DNA from: Geothrix edaphica | GTDB lineage: Bacteria > Acidobacteriota > Holophagae > Holophagales > Holophagaceae | Reading direction: 5' to 3' | Length of the DNA: 64,000 nucleotides | Assembly (NCBI RefSeq): GCF_030268045.1 | Contig: NZ_BSDC01000003.1 | Coordinates: 310,001-374,000, forward strand | Shown here: one piece after another, positions 1 to 8,991 of the stretch | Layout: the number at the start of each line of letters is the position of its first letter | Position numbering within the stretch: position 1 is the first letter of the stretch | Position numbers and translations under genes: made by a program | The notes under the pieces: generated by a model | What the model was told of the DNA's origin: nothing | Database searches by the model: none | Seen by the model: only the letters and a program-made list of their open reading frames with translations

Positions 1-1
1 G

Positions 2-217
2 TGTCCCAAGTGCGGTGCCAACCAGAAGGCGGCCCCCGCCAAGCCTCGCGCCGTGAAGAAGGAGAAGAGCGTCCACGTCATCGAGGACGACTTCACGCCT
101 GAGCCCGAGGCCGAGAACCTCGAGGAGGCCTTCAGCGAAAGCGGCGTTCCCATCGAGCGCGGCCGCGGCGAGGGCTTCGATCCCGGCGACCTCCGCATGG
201 ACGACTACGACGAGTAG
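2..217 (+). CDS. C-terminal part of a small zinc-ribbon/acidic protein (5' end outside window)
   Basis: The frame is open from the window edge and stops with TAG at 215-217, leaving 71 residues. It opens with CPKCG, the second half of a zinc-ribbon CxxC pair, followed by a Lys/Ala/Pro linker and an acidic tail ending MDDYDE. Small proteins of the FYDLN-acid type (TIGR02300) have this order of zinc ribbon then acidic tail, so that is the likeliest family, but the diagnostic N-terminus is not visible. No function can be assigned. Confidence 0.6.
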   Translation, partial: CPKCGANQKAAPAKPRAVKKEKSVHVIEDDFTPEPEAENLEEAFSESGVPIERGRGEGFDPGDLRMDDYDE

Positions 218-275
218 CGAATGAGCTGCGCTCATTCGCTGTGAGGAAGAAAAGCCTTTCCGGGAGGGGCCGGGG

Positions 276-1211
276 ATGAACGACCCGTCGATCCACCCTC
301 TCGTTGACCGGCACACCCACCTCGAGGGCTCCCTTGATCCGGCCTGGGTCCGGAGCGAGGCCGAGCGCCGCGGGCTGACGCTGCCCGGCCCGCTGGAAGC
401 CCTGTGGTCTGGCGCCGCCGTGCCCTTCGAGGGCTTCATCGAGGCCTTCCTCTTCGGGGCGGCCCTGCTGGACAGCCGCGAGGCCGTGCGCGAGGCGGTC
501 CGGGCCGTGACCCGGCGCACGCAGCTGGCGGGGGGCGTGGGCTTCGACCTCTGGGCCTCTCCCCACTTCCTGGTGGTCCATCGCGGCCAGATCACCCTCG
601 ACGCCTTCTGGCGGGGCCTGGAGGAGGGCCTCACTGAGGCGCGGGCCCAGGGGCTCCGGGGCTGCGTCGTGGTGGATGCCGTGAACCACTTCGGCCCCAA
701 GCATGGCCACGCGGTCCTCGACTTGGTGCTGCCGGACCTGTCCCCCTTCGTGAGGGGCTTTTCCACCGGCGGGCTGGAGGGCCGCCCCTTCCGGGACTGG
801 GCCCCGGTCTTCGACCGCGCCCGGGCCGCGGGCCTGCGCATCGCCGCCCACGCGGGCGAGAACGGACCGGGTTCGAACGTCCGCGAGGCCGTGCTGGAGG
901 GTGGCGTGGCCCGCATCGTCCACGGCATCCGGGCCGATGACGCCACCCTGGAGCTGCTGGCCGGGCGCCGCATCCCGGTCGACATCTGCCCCACCTCCAA
1001 CGGGGCCCTGGCCGCCGACATGACCCCCCACCCGCTGCCCCGCATGCTCCGCGCCGGGGTGCGCTGCGCCCTGGGCACGGACGATCCGGGCGTCATCCCC
1101 TGCGACCTGGCCACCGAAGCGGCCGGAGCCCGGTCCATGGGCCTGGACGATACCGCCCTGGCCGCCCTGAGGCGGCACGGAGCCGAAGATGCCTGGTGTC
1201 TCCTGCCCTGA
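276..1211 (+). CDS. adenosine deaminase family protein
   Basis: 311 residues of the metal-dependent adenosine/adenine deaminase family (amidohydrolase fold), expected to deaminate a purine nucleoside or base in the cytoplasm for salvage. The family's metal and active-site motifs appear in order: HTHLEGS near residue 13, HAGENG with the catalytic Glu, the RIVHG histidine, CPTSN, and GTDDPG carrying the metal-binding Asp near the C-terminus. It is somewhat shorter than the roughly 330-350 residues usual for Add, so adenine versus adenosine specificity is not settled. The ATG follows a GGAGGGGC-like SD. It stands alone between the small zinc-ribbon gene and the two tRNA genes. Confidence 0.88.
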   Translation: MNDPSIHPLVDRHTHLEGSLDPAWVRSEAERRGLTLPGPLEALWSGAAVPFEGFIEAFLFGAALLDSREAVREAVRAVTRRTQLAGGVGFDLWASPHFLVVHRGQITLDAFWRGLEEGLTEARAQGLRGCVVVDAVNHFGPKHGHAVLDLVLPDLSPFVRGFSTGGLEGRPFRDWAPVFDRARAAGLRIAAHAGENGPGSNVREAVLEGGVARIVHGIRADDATLELLAGRRIPVDICPTSNGALAADMTPHPLPRMLRAGVRCALGTDDPGVIPCDLATEAAGARSMGLDDTALAALRRHGAEDAWCLLP

Positions 1212-1265
1212 CGCTTCCGGGGTCGAAGCCAGGGGGTCTTCCCGGTAGACTAGGGGATTCGGTGC

Positions 1266-1342
1266 GCGCCCATAGCTCAGCTGGATAGAGCATCAGGCTT
1301 CGAACCTGAGGGTCGGGCGTTCGAGTCGCTCTGGGCGCACCA
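1266..1342 (+). tRNA. tRNA-Arg (anticodon TCG)
   Basis: A full cloverleaf folds. The acceptor GCGCCCA pairs with TGGGCGC, the D stem is GCTC/GAGC, the anticodon stem is TCAGG/CCTGA around loop CTTCGAA (anticodon TCG, reading CGA), and a TTCGAGT T-loop is present. Discriminator A and CCA are encoded at 1339-1342. It lies 24 bases before tRNA-Leu, suggesting cotranscription. Confidence 0.95.
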
Positions 1343-1366
1343 CCGGACAGACAATTTGGCATCCCT

Positions 1367-1451
1367 GCGAGCGTGGCGGAACTGGTAGACGCACTGGATT
1401 TAGGTTCCAGCGGTTCACACCATGTCGGTTCGAGTCCGACCGTTCGCACCA
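1367..1451 (+). tRNA. tRNA-Leu (anticodon TAG)
   Basis: A class II tRNA of 85 bases. The acceptor GCGAGCG pairs with CGTTCGC, the anticodon stem CTGGA/TCCAG encloses TTTAGGT (anticodon TAG, reading CUA), and there is a long variable arm. The T arm is GTCGG-TTCGAGT-CCGAC and CCA is encoded. It ends 33 bases before the trigger factor start, so the two tRNAs and tig may share a transcript. Confidence 0.96.
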
Positions 1452-1484
1452 TTTCGCACGTCCCTCGCATCACACGGAGCATCC

Positions 1485-3167
1485 ATGTCCGCCACCCTGC
1501 ATCACCAGTCCCCCACCCGCAAGGCCGTCGAAGTGACGGTGCCCGCCGCCGAGGTGAGCGCCACCTTCAACGAGGTGGTGGCGAAGATCGCGCCGAAGGT
1601 CCGCATCCCCGGCTTCCGCCCCGGCAAGGCCCCCCGGCCGGTCCTGATGCAGCGCTACGCCCGGGAGATCCAGTCCGACGTGGCCCAGCAGCTGGTGGAG
1701 AAGCACTTCTGGAAGGCGGCCCAGGAGGCGGGCGCCATGCCCATCTCCCACCCCTCCCTCGAGAAGCTGGACCTGAAGGAGGGCGCCGATGCCGTCTTCC
1801 GCGCCCAGTTCGACGTGGCCCCCGAGGTGGTGCTGCCGGACTACAAGACCATGGTCCTCACCAAGAAGAAGCGGGCCATCGACGAGGCCACCGTGGCCGA
1901 GCACCTCGAGGGCCTCCGCCAGCGCGCCACCAAGCTCCTCCCCATCGAGGACGGCGCTGTGGCCCAGGACCTGGTGGTCACCTGCGACATCCGCGTGAAG
2001 CCCCAGGGCCTCAAGGCCCAGACCTACCAGGACCAGGTGCTGAAGATCGACGGGACGCGCCCCTTCGACGCCCAGCTCCTCGGGATGAAGATCGACGAGA
2101 AGAAGGCCTTCAACCTCACCCACCCCGCGGACGACACCAACCAGGTGCTCGCCGGCAAGACGCTGGCCTACGAGGTGCAGGTCAAGGACATCCGCCGCCA
2201 GGAAGTGCCTGTCCTGGGCGACGACTTCGCCAAGGACATGGGCACCTTCGAGAATCTCGAGGCCCTGAAGACCGCCGTGCAGAAGGATCTGGAGGAGGCC
2301 GCCGACCGCGACGCCGTGGCCCGCCTCCACGCCACCATGCTCGACACCCTGCTGGATGCCGCCCCCTTCGAGGTGCCCCGCTCCATGGTGGCCCTGCAGC
2401 TCGATGACTACTGCCAGGAGTTCGCCCAGCACGTGGCCCGCCAGGGCATGGATCCCAAGAAGGTGAACTGGCAGGCCTACCGCCAGTACCGCATGAACGA
2501 TGCCGAGCGCGCCGTCCGCAGCGGCTACCTGCTCCAGGCCATCGGCAACACCGAGGCCATCGAGGTGCCCGAGGCCGACATCGACGCCGAGATCCGGACC
2601 TTCATGGCCGAGAACCAGGTCCAGCAGCCCTTCGAGGCCTTCAAGGCCGAACTGGAGCGCCGCGGCAACACCACCGAGATCAAGGGCCGCCTCCGCACGG
2701 ACCGCATCTTCACCCACCTGCTCGCCACCGCCACCGTCACCGAGGAGCTGCTGGACAAGGCCGCCTTCGAGGCCCTGGTGGAGCTGGAGCGCAAGCGCGA
2801 GGCCGGCATCCCGGTGAACCGCTTCGACGCGGGCGGCCTGGAGGGTGGCGACCTGGAGGGCCAGGAGGGCGGCGAGCCCGCCGCCGTGGCCCCCGCCGGC
2901 CACGTCCACGGCCCCGACTGCGACCACGACCATGATCACGAGGCCGAGGCCAAGCCCGCGAAGAAGGCCCCGAAGGCCAAGCCGGAGGCGGAACCCGCCA
3001 AGGACGCCGTGAAGAAGGCCGAGCCGGTGGCCGAGGAAAAGCCAAAGAAGGCCGCCGCCAAGAAGGAAGAGCCGGCCGCGGAGAAGCCGAAGAAGGCCCC
3101 GGCGAAGAAGGAAGAACCCGCCGCCGAGGAAAAGCCCAAGGCGAAAAAGCCCGCTGCCAAGAAGTAG
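1485..3167 (+). CDS. tig: trigger factor with His-rich and Lys/Ala-rich C-terminal extension
   Basis: Ribosome-bound chaperone that receives nascent chains at the exit tunnel. The ribosome-docking signature GFRPGKAP lies near residue 47. A PPIase-like domain follows at about 150-240, then the helical chaperone domain to about 430. The open frame extends back through tRNA-Leu, so I start at the ATG after CGGAGC, giving 560 residues. The last ~90 residues are odd: from about 472 a His/Asp cluster (GHVHGPDCDHDHDHE) is followed by repeats built from AKKEEPAAEKPKK. Ordinary trigger factors end near 430-450 residues. The cluster could bind metal and the basic tail could bind RNA or ribosomes, but both ideas are inference. 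clpP follows on the same strand. Confidence 0.95.
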   Translation: MSATLHHQSPTRKAVEVTVPAAEVSATFNEVVAKIAPKVRIPGFRPGKAPRPVLMQRYAREIQSDVAQQLVEKHFWKAAQEAGAMPISHPSLEKLDLKEGADAVFRAQFDVAPEVVLPDYKTMVLTKKKRAIDEATVAEHLEGLRQRATKLLPIEDGAVAQDLVVTCDIRVKPQGLKAQTYQDQVLKIDGTRPFDAQLLGMKIDEKKAFNLTHPADDTNQVLAGKTLAYEVQVKDIRRQEVPVLGDDFAKDMGTFENLEALKTAVQKDLEEAADRDAVARLHATMLDTLLDAAPFEVPRSMVALQLDDYCQEFAQHVARQGMDPKKVNWQAYRQYRMNDAERAVRSGYLLQAIGNTEAIEVPEADIDAEIRTFMAENQVQQPFEAFKAELERRGNTTEIKGRLRTDRIFTHLLATATVTEELLDKAAFEALVELERKREAGIPVNRFDAGGLEGGDLEGQEGGEPAAVAPAGHVHGPDCDHDHDHEAEAKPAKKAPKAKPEAEPAKDAVKKAEPVAEEKPKKAAAKKEEPAAEKPKKAPAKKEEPAAEEKPKAKKPAAKK

Positions 3168-3187
3168 TGGTCTGTCCTGGCCCCGCG

Positions 3188-3213
3188 AAGAAGGCGCCCC
3201 AAGGCGCCTTCTT
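3188..3213 (+). terminator. terminator-like hairpin after tig
   Basis: An 11-bp perfect stem (AAGAAGGCGCC/GGCGCCTTCTT) with a CCAA loop lies between tig and clpP. The T-run after it is poor (GCTATTC), so it may only attenuate read-through into clpP. Confidence 0.55.
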
Positions 3214-3242
3214 GCTATTCTGATCGACCAGCCGGAGGGCCC

Positions 3243-3839
3243 ATGCCCAGCAGCTACTATCCCCCCATCGTCATCGAGCAGACGCCCCGCGGCGAGCGCA
3301 GCTACGACATCTACTCGCGCCTGCTCAAGGACAACATCATCTTCCTGGGCACGGCCATCGACGACAACGTGGCCAACGCCATCGTGGCCCAGATGCTCTT
3401 CCTCGAGAGCGAGGACCCGGACAAGGACATCCAGATCTACATCAACAGCCCCGGCGGCAGCGTCACCGCGGGCCTGGCCATCTACGACACCATGCAGTTC
3501 GTGAAGAACGACATCGTCACCTACTGCATCGGCCAGTGCGCCTCCATGGGCGCCCACCTCCTGGCGGCCGGTACCCGGGGCAAGCGCTTCGCCCTGCCCA
3601 ATGCGCGGATCATGATCCACCAGCCCTCGGGCGGCGCCCAGGGCCAGGCCACGGAGATCGAGATCACCTTCAAGGAGATCCAGCGCCTGAAGGACAACCT
3701 GGCCGCCACCTTCGCCAAGCACACGGGCCAGCCCTTGAAGAAGGTCGTCAAGGACATGGACCGCGACTTCTTCATGAGCGCCGAGGAAGCCCTGGAATAC
3801 GGCATCGTCGACAAGGTCCTCTCGGAGCGCCCGGCCTGA
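3243..3839 (+). CDS. clpP: ATP-dependent Clp protease proteolytic subunit
   Basis: Serine peptidase (family S14) that forms the tetradecameric barrel fed by Clp ATPases. The catalytic triad is readable as Ser101 (in QCASMGAH), His126 (MIHQPSGG) and Asp175 (DRDFFM), with the spacing of E. coli ClpP. At 198 residues it has the usual length. The Ser motif has Cys where many homologues have Ala (GQAASMG). A CGGAGGG SD precedes the ATG. The usual tig-clpP-clpX order is broken because hisC comes next, overlapping the stop by one base, and clpX is not in this window. Confidence 0.97.
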   Translation: MPSSYYPPIVIEQTPRGERSYDIYSRLLKDNIIFLGTAIDDNVANAIVAQMLFLESEDPDKDIQIYINSPGGSVTAGLAIYDTMQFVKNDIVTYCIGQCASMGAHLLAAGTRGKRFALPNARIMIHQPSGGAQGQATEIEITFKEIQRLKDNLAATFAKHTGQPLKKVVKDMDRDFFMSAEEALEYGIVDKVLSERPA

Positions 3840-4966
3840 TGAACGCGAGCCTTTCTGCCGTCCCCGCCTTCGAGCACCTGTCGCACATCCCGCTCTACGT
3901 GCCGGGCAAGCCCATCCAGGAGGTCCAGCGGGAGCTGGGTCTCAGCTCCATCGTCAAGCTGGCCTCCAACGAGAACCCCTGGGGGCCCACCGAAGCCGTG
4001 AAGGCCCGCGTGGCCTCGGTCATCTCGGGCTCGGAGTTCGAGGGTCTGGGTCTCTACCCGGTCAGCGACGGCTACTACCTCCGCCAGCGCATCGCCGAGC
4101 GCAAGGGGATCACCCCCGACCGCGTGGTGCTGGGCAACGGCAGCAGCGAGATCCTCGAGATGGTGGCCAAGGCCGCCCTCCTGGACGGGGGCAGCGCCGT
4201 CATCCCGAAGCACAGCTTCGCCATCTACGGCATCGCCACCCAGACGGCGGGCGGGCGGGTCATCGAGTCCCGGGCCACGGCCACGGAGCTCGACGCCGAT
4301 GACATCCTCCGCTCCGTCGCGGCCGACACGCGCCTCGTCTACCTCGGCCATCCCAACAACCCCACGGGCATCCACCTCGAGAAGGCCGCCCTCGAGCGCC
4401 TGGTGCGCACCCTCCGCGACGACATCATCCTCGTGGTGGACCAGGCCTATGCCGAGTACGAGGACCCCGCGAGCTATCCGGACGCCGCCGCCTACCTGGA
4501 CGAGCGCCCGAACCTGCTGGTGCTCCACACCTTCTCGAAGATCCACGCCCTGGCTGCCCTGCGCATCGGCTACGGCCTGGGCTCGAAGGAGCTGATGGGC
4601 TTCCTGGAGCGGGTCCGCAGCCCCTTCAACACCAACCACCTGGCCCAGGCCGCGGCGGAAGTCTCGGTGCAGGACCTGGCCTTCGAGGCCTTCTCCCGCC
4701 AGAAGAACACCGAGGCGCGGGCGGCCTTCGTGATGGAAGCCGCCCGGCACCGCTGCCGGCTCTCGGGCACCTCCGGCAACTTCATCCTCATGGAGACCGC
4801 CTTCCCGGCCGCCGATCTGTTCAAGGAGCTGCTCAAGCGCGGCGTGATCGTACGGCCCATGCAGGGCTACGGCCTGCCCAACCACATCCGCGTGACCTTC
4901 GGGAAGCCCGAGGAGATGCAGGCCTTCTGGGCCGCCGCCGGCCCCCTGCTCGACGGCGGCTGCTGA
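3839..4966 (+). CDS. hisC: histidinol-phosphate aminotransferase
   Basis: PLP-dependent fold-type I aminotransferase converting imidazole-acetol phosphate to histidinol phosphate in histidine synthesis. Recognisable motifs are SNENPWGP near the N-terminus, GNGSSE, HPNNPTG, VDQAYAEY with the PLP-pyridine Asp, and FSKIHALAALRIGYG with Schiff-base Lys234. 375 residues is a normal length. The ATG overlaps the clpP stop (TGATG), so it is translationally coupled to clpP. No other his gene is nearby. Close paralogues act on aromatic amino acids, so substrate is by family only. Confidence 0.9.
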   Translation: MNASLSAVPAFEHLSHIPLYVPGKPIQEVQRELGLSSIVKLASNENPWGPTEAVKARVASVISGSEFEGLGLYPVSDGYYLRQRIAERKGITPDRVVLGNGSSEILEMVAKAALLDGGSAVIPKHSFAIYGIATQTAGGRVIESRATATELDADDILRSVAADTRLVYLGHPNNPTGIHLEKAALERLVRTLRDDIILVVDQAYAEYEDPASYPDAAAYLDERPNLLVLHTFSKIHALAALRIGYGLGSKELMGFLERVRSPFNTNHLAQAAAEVSVQDLAFEAFSRQKNTEARAAFVMEAARHRCRLSGTSGNFILMETAFPAADLFKELLKRGVIVRPMQGYGLPNHIRVTFGKPEEMQAFWAAAGPLLDGGC

Positions 4967-6655
4967 TTGGGCCAGGTTCCCGACGAGATCGAGCGGCTGC
5001 GCGCCTTGCTGGCGCAAGGTGCGCGTGTGGAATGCCGGGATGGCCTGGCCCGCCTGCGTGATCGCTACAGAACCGAGCCCCAGGCCTTCGATGCGGCCGG
5101 CATCGCGGCCCTGAAGGCCCTGGCCGTCGGGCTGGAGGCTCCGCCGGACCTGGAATCAGCCCTCAAGGCCACCTTCGGCTACGGGACCTTCCGCCCTGGC
5201 CAGCGGGCCATCATCGAGGCCGTCATGGCGGGCCGCGACGTGGTGGGCATCATGCCCACGGGCGCCGGGAAGTCCCTCACGTACCAGCTGCCGGCGCGGC
5301 TGCTGGGCGGGGTGACGCTGGTGGTCTCGCCCCTCATCGCCCTCATGAAGGATCAGGTGGATGCCCTGACGGAGGCCGGCCTCCGGGCCACCTTCCTCAA
5401 TTCCAGCCTCAGCGCGGAGGCCCGCCGGGAGCGCATCCGCGCCCTCAAGAGCGGCGAGCTGGAGCTGGTCTACGCCGCCCCGGAGGGCCTCGAGCTCTAC
5501 CTGGCCGACCTGCTGCGCGAGGTGGACCTGCGCCTCATCGCCGTGGACGAGGCCCACTGCATCAGCCACTGGGGCCATGATTTCCGGCCCGCCTACCGCA
5601 CCCTGGCGGGCCTGAAGCAGCGCTTCCCCGGCGTGCCCGTCCTGGCTCTCACCGCCACGGCCACACCCGAGGTCCGCCGGGACATCGCCGGCCAGCTGGA
5701 GATGCGGAGCCCCCTCGAGGTGCAGGGATCCTTCTTCCGCTCCAACCTGCGCATCAGCGCCTACCGGAAGGGCGTCGAAGGCCTGCCGCCCGTGCGCGAG
5801 GCCCTGCTGCGCCTGGTGCTGGCCCGGCGCGGGGAGAGCGGCATCATCTACTGCCTCTCGCGCAAGGCCGTGGAGGCCACGGCGGCCTTCCTGGCGGGCG
5901 AGGGGGTGCGCGCGGCGGCCTACCATGCGGGCATGGACGCGGCCGCCCGCTCGGCCGCCCAGGAGGCCTTCCAGCGGGACGATGTGGACGTGATCGTGGC
6001 CACGGTGGCCTTCGGCATGGGCATCGACAAGAGCAATATCCGCTACGTCATCCACCGCGACATGCCCAAGAGCGTGGAGGGTTGGTACCAGGAGATCGGC
6101 CGCGCGGGCCGCGACGGCGCGGATGCCGACTGCGTGATGTTCTACAGCTGGGGCGACGTGCTCAGCTACGACCGCTTCACCGATGGCCTCGATGCCGGCT
6201 TGGCCCAGGCGCAACAGCGGCAGACCCGCGACCTCTTCCGCCTCGCCGACTCCCTCCGCTGCCGCCACCAGGCCCTGCTGGCCCACTTCGGCGAGCGCAT
6301 GGAACCCTGCGGCGCCTCCTGCGACATCTGCTCCGGCGCCGATCCGCTGGAAGCCGCCCCGAAGCCCGGCAAGGCCAAGAAGGGCTCGCCCCGCGGCACC
6401 CGCCCCGCCCTGCCTGAGGGGCCGGTGGATGGGGAGGAGGCGCTCTACCGCGACCTGAAGACCCTCCGGAAACGGCTGGCCGACGCCAAGGGCGTGCCCG
6501 CCTACGTGATCTTCAGCGATGCCACCCTCCAGCAGATGGCCCGTTTCCAGCCGGCCACCGAAGCCGAATTCTTAGCCTTGAGCGGCGTGGGGCCGAAAAA
6601 GCTCCAGCAGTACGGCGAGGCCTTCCTCCAGCTCCTGCGCGGAGTCTCGAGCTAG
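4967..6655 (+). CDS. recQ: ATP-dependent DNA helicase RecQ
   Basis: Superfamily 2, 3'-5' DNA helicase for recombination and repair. It shows the RecQ entry motif [10 protein letters not shown], Walker A MPTGAGKS (about 96-103), DEAH box [16 protein letters not shown] (from ~193), motif [12 protein letters not shown], a zinc-binding cluster (RCRH...CGASCDIC) and a C-terminal HRDC domain ending near residue 560. The frame opens with TTG immediately after the hisC stop. About 60 residues precede the helicase core, longer than in E. coli, so the true start may lie further in. The tight clpP-hisC-recQ spacing suggests one operon. Confidence 0.93.
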   Translation: MGQVPDEIERLRALLAQGARVECRDGLARLRDRYRTEPQAFDAAGIAALKALAVGLEAPPDLESALKATFGYGTFRPGQRAIIEAVMAGRDVVGIMPTGAGKSLTYQLPARLLGGVTLVVSPLIALMKDQVDALTEAGLRATFLNSSLSAEARRERIRALKSGELELVYAAPEGLELYLADLLREVDLRLIAVDEAHCISHWGHDFRPAYRTLAGLKQRFPGVPVLALTATATPEVRRDIAGQLEMRSPLEVQGSFFRSNLRISAYRKGVEGLPPVREALLRLVLARRGESGIIYCLSRKAVEATAAFLAGEGVRAAAYHAGMDAAARSAAQEAFQRDDVDVIVATVAFGMGIDKSNIRYVIHRDMPKSVEGWYQEIGRAGRDGADADCVMFYSWGDVLSYDRFTDGLDAGLAQAQQRQTRDLFRLADSLRCRHQALLAHFGERMEPCGASCDICSGADPLEAAPKPGKAKKGSPRGTRPALPEGPVDGEEALYRDLKTLRKRLADAKGVPAYVIFSDATLQQMARFQPATEAEFLALSGVGPKKLQQYGEAFLQLLRGVSS

Positions 6656-6704
6656 GGCCCCCGCCACGCCCGGGACCTCTGTCACAACCTGGAACGGCCC
6701 CTAT

Positions 6705-6719
6705 TGATACCAAAGGAGA
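6705..6719 (+). other. shared 15-mer upstream of cytochrome gene
   Basis: TGATACCAAAGGAGA lies in the 183-bp gap between recQ and the multihaem cytochrome gene. It recurs with one mismatch at 12069-12083 upstream of cydA. The function is unknown; the rest of the gap shows no clear promoter. Confidence 0.35.
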
Positions 6720-6838
6720 TAGGCCCTCGCCATCCCCAGGACCGTCTTGCCTCGGCACGCTGGGGAATTTAGGGTGGAAAGGGACATTACACACTCGGTT
6801 GTCATTTGTCTTTTGCCCCACGTCGCGGAGGTGGATAC

Positions 6839-8290
6839 ATGAGCTTCAAAGAACGCATCAGGGATCTCGTGAGGCTCGCCTTCCAGATGGGCAACAACTG
6901 GATGACCCTGCTGGGCGTGGCCCTGACCACCAGCTCGGCGTTCACGCTCGTCTGGTTCTGGTTCATGGAGCTGACCAGCCCGAGGGCCGTCCACCCCTAC
7001 TTCGGGATCGTCCTGTTCCTGGCCCTGCCCGCCCTCTTCCTGGTGGGCCTGGTGCTCATCCCCGTCGGCATCCTCCGCACGCGCCGCAAGCGCCGGCTGG
7101 CGGGCGAGCCCATCACGCCGCTCCAGAAAGTGGACTTCACCCAGCCCGGCATCCGCCGCCTGCTGCTGGTGGTGGGGGCGCTCACCTTCATCAACGTCGG
7201 CATCCTGGGCACCGCGGGCCTCAAGGGCGTGGAGTACATGGACTCCAACCGCTTCTGCGGCCTCACCTGCCACACCGTGATGGCCCCCGAGTACACGGCC
7301 TTCCTGAACTCCCCCCACTCCCGCGTGGGCTGCGCCCAGTGCCACATCGGCCACGGCGCCCCCGCCCTGGTGCGGGCCAAGATCTCCGGCACCCGGCAGC
7401 TCTTCGCCGTGGCCTTCGGCACCTACTCCCGCCCCATCCCCAGCCCCGTCGAGCACCTGCGCCCGGCCCGCGAGACCTGCGAACAGTGCCACTGGCCCCA
7501 GAAGTTCACCGACGACAAGCTGCTCATCCGGACCAAGTACGCCGATGACGAGGGCAACACCCCCTCCACCAGCATCCTCCTGCTGAAGATCGGCGGACAC
7601 ACCGCCAACGGCACCACGGGCATCCACGGCCGGCACCTCGATGCCATGGAGCGCATCAGCTACATCACCACCGACCACCGCCGCCAGGAGATCCCCAAGG
7701 TCACCTACCGTGACGACAATGGCCAGCTCGTGGAGTACGTCACCGACGACTACAAGAAGCTGAAGCCCGAGCAGATCGCCAAGGCCACCGAGCGCAAGAT
7801 GGACTGCGTGGACTGCCACAACCGGCCCACCCACGCCTTCGAGCTGCCCGACCGCGCCGTCGACAAGGCCCTGAACCAGAAGCGCATGAGCGCCGAGCTG
7901 CCCTACATCAAGAAGAAGGCGGTGGAGCTCCTGAAGGTCGAGTACGCCAGCCAGCAGGAGGCGGCCTCGAAGATCGTCCTGGGCATCAACGAGTTCTACC
8001 GGACGAGCTACCCCGAGGTGTTCAAGCACAAGCGGGCCCAGGTGGATGCCGCCGCGGAAGCGGTGAAGGCCATCTACCTGCGCAACGTGTTCCCCGAGAT
8101 GAAGCTGCTCTGGGGCACGCACCCCAACAACATCGGGCACGAGGAGGCCGTGGGCTGCTTCCGCTGCCACGACGGCAGCCACACCGCCGCCGACGGCCGG
8201 ACCATCAAGGGCGACTGCGACACCTGCCACACGATCCTGGCCCAGGATGAGAAGGATCCCAAGGTCCTCAAGGACCTCGGCATGAAGTAA
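6839..8290 (+). CDS. membrane-anchored multihaem c-type cytochrome (NapC/NirT-like)
   Basis: 483 residues. Three hydrophobic segments (about 20-45, 58-82 and 103-125) anchor a periplasmic haem domain. Six haem sites are visible: an atypical CX3CH (CGLTCH) at 140-145 followed by TVM, and CXXCH at 165, 214, 323, 440 and 460. The conserved block around PEYTAFLNSPH and RPARETCEQCHWPQKF is that of NapC/NirT-like cytochromes of metal-reducing bacteria. The three-helix plus multihaem layout resembles inner-membrane quinol-oxidising cytochromes of the ImcH type. I infer electron transfer from the quinol pool to periplasmic carriers. The start at 6839 is set by a GGAGGT SD; the longer frame has none. 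cmk follows closely. Confidence 0.88.
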   Translation: MSFKERIRDLVRLAFQMGNNWMTLLGVALTTSSAFTLVWFWFMELTSPRAVHPYFGIVLFLALPALFLVGLVLIPVGILRTRRKRRLAGEPITPLQKVDFTQPGIRRLLLVVGALTFINVGILGTAGLKGVEYMDSNRFCGLTCHTVMAPEYTAFLNSPHSRVGCAQCHIGHGAPALVRAKISGTRQLFAVAFGTYSRPIPSPVEHLRPARETCEQCHWPQKFTDDKLLIRTKYADDEGNTPSTSILLLKIGGHTANGTTGIHGRHLDAMERISYITTDHRRQEIPKVTYRDDNGQLVEYVTDDYKKLKPEQIAKATERKMDCVDCHNRPTHAFELPDRAVDKALNQKRMSAELPYIKKKAVELLKVEYASQQEAASKIVLGINEFYRTSYPEVFKHKRAQVDAAAEAVKAIYLRNVFPEMKLLWGTHPNNIGHEEAVGCFRCHDGSHTAADGRTIKGDCDTCHTILAQDEKDPKVLKDLGMK

Positions 8291-8325
8291 TGGCAAGGGT
8301 GGGAGCGGTCCCCCAGAATGAAGGC

Positions 8326-8991
8326 ATGACCGCTTCCGCCCTTTCCCTGATCGCGATCGACGGCCCGTCGGGGGTGGGGAAGTCCACCACAGCCCGGCGG
8401 GTCGCTTCGCGTCTGGGCTGGCAGTACCTCGATACCGGCGCCATGTACCGCACCGCAGCCCTGGCGGTGCATCGCGCGGGACTGGACCTCGCGGATCGCG
8501 CCGGGCTGGAGCGCCTGCTGGCCGGTCTGGACCTCGCCCAGGAGGGCACCCGCATCTTCCTCGCCGGTGAGGACGTCAGCGAGGCCATCCGCAGCCAGGA
8601 TGTCACCCGCGGCGTGACGCCCGTGAGCGCCGATGCCCGGGTGCGCGAGGTGCTGGTGGAGCAGCAGCGCCGCATCGGCGCCAGCGGGCGCTGGGTGGTG
8701 GACGGCCGCGACATCGGCACGGTGGTCTTCCCCACCGCCTGCTGCAAGATCTTCCTCACGGCCAGCCCCGAGGCGCGGGCCCGGCGCCGCCTGCTCGAGC
8801 TGGAAGCCAAGGGCCAGTCCCCGGTGTTCGCAGAGGTGCTCGCCGACCAGCGGCGTCGCGACGAGGCCGACAGCACCCGCGCGGTGGCCCCCCTCCGGCC
8901 CGCCGAGGACGCCACCACCCTGGATTCCAGCGACCTCACCCTCGACGAGGTGGTGGACTGGATCGTGGCCCGGCACCAGGCCCATCCGTGA
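8326..8991 (+). CDS. cmk: cytidylate kinase
   Basis: Phosphorylates CMP/dCMP with ATP. The P-loop IAIDGPSGVGKST lies within the first 20 residues, followed by DTGAMYR and VVDGRDIGTVVFP, all diagnostic of Cmk. I start at 8326 (MTASALSL), which puts the P-loop where it sits in E. coli Cmk and gives 221 residues. An ATG at 8290 overlapping the cytochrome stop is in frame but would add 12 unmatched residues. The next gene starts inside the stop codon (TGATG). Confidence 0.93.
   Translation: MTASALSLIAIDGPSGVGKSTTARRVASRLGWQYLDTGAMYRTAALAVHRAGLDLADRAGLERLLAGLDLAQEGTRIFLAGEDVSEAIRSQDVTRGVTPVSADARVREVLVEQQRRIGASGRWVVDGRDIGTVVFPTACCKIFLTASPEARARRRLLELEAKGQSPVFAEVLADQRRRDEADSTRAVAPLRPAEDATTLDSSDLTLDEVVDWIVARHQAHP

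Noticed and set aside
1470-3722. 750-codon minus-strand frame over tig and clpP
   Set aside because: Antisense to tig and clpP; repetitive Gly/Leu/Val composition, no domain.
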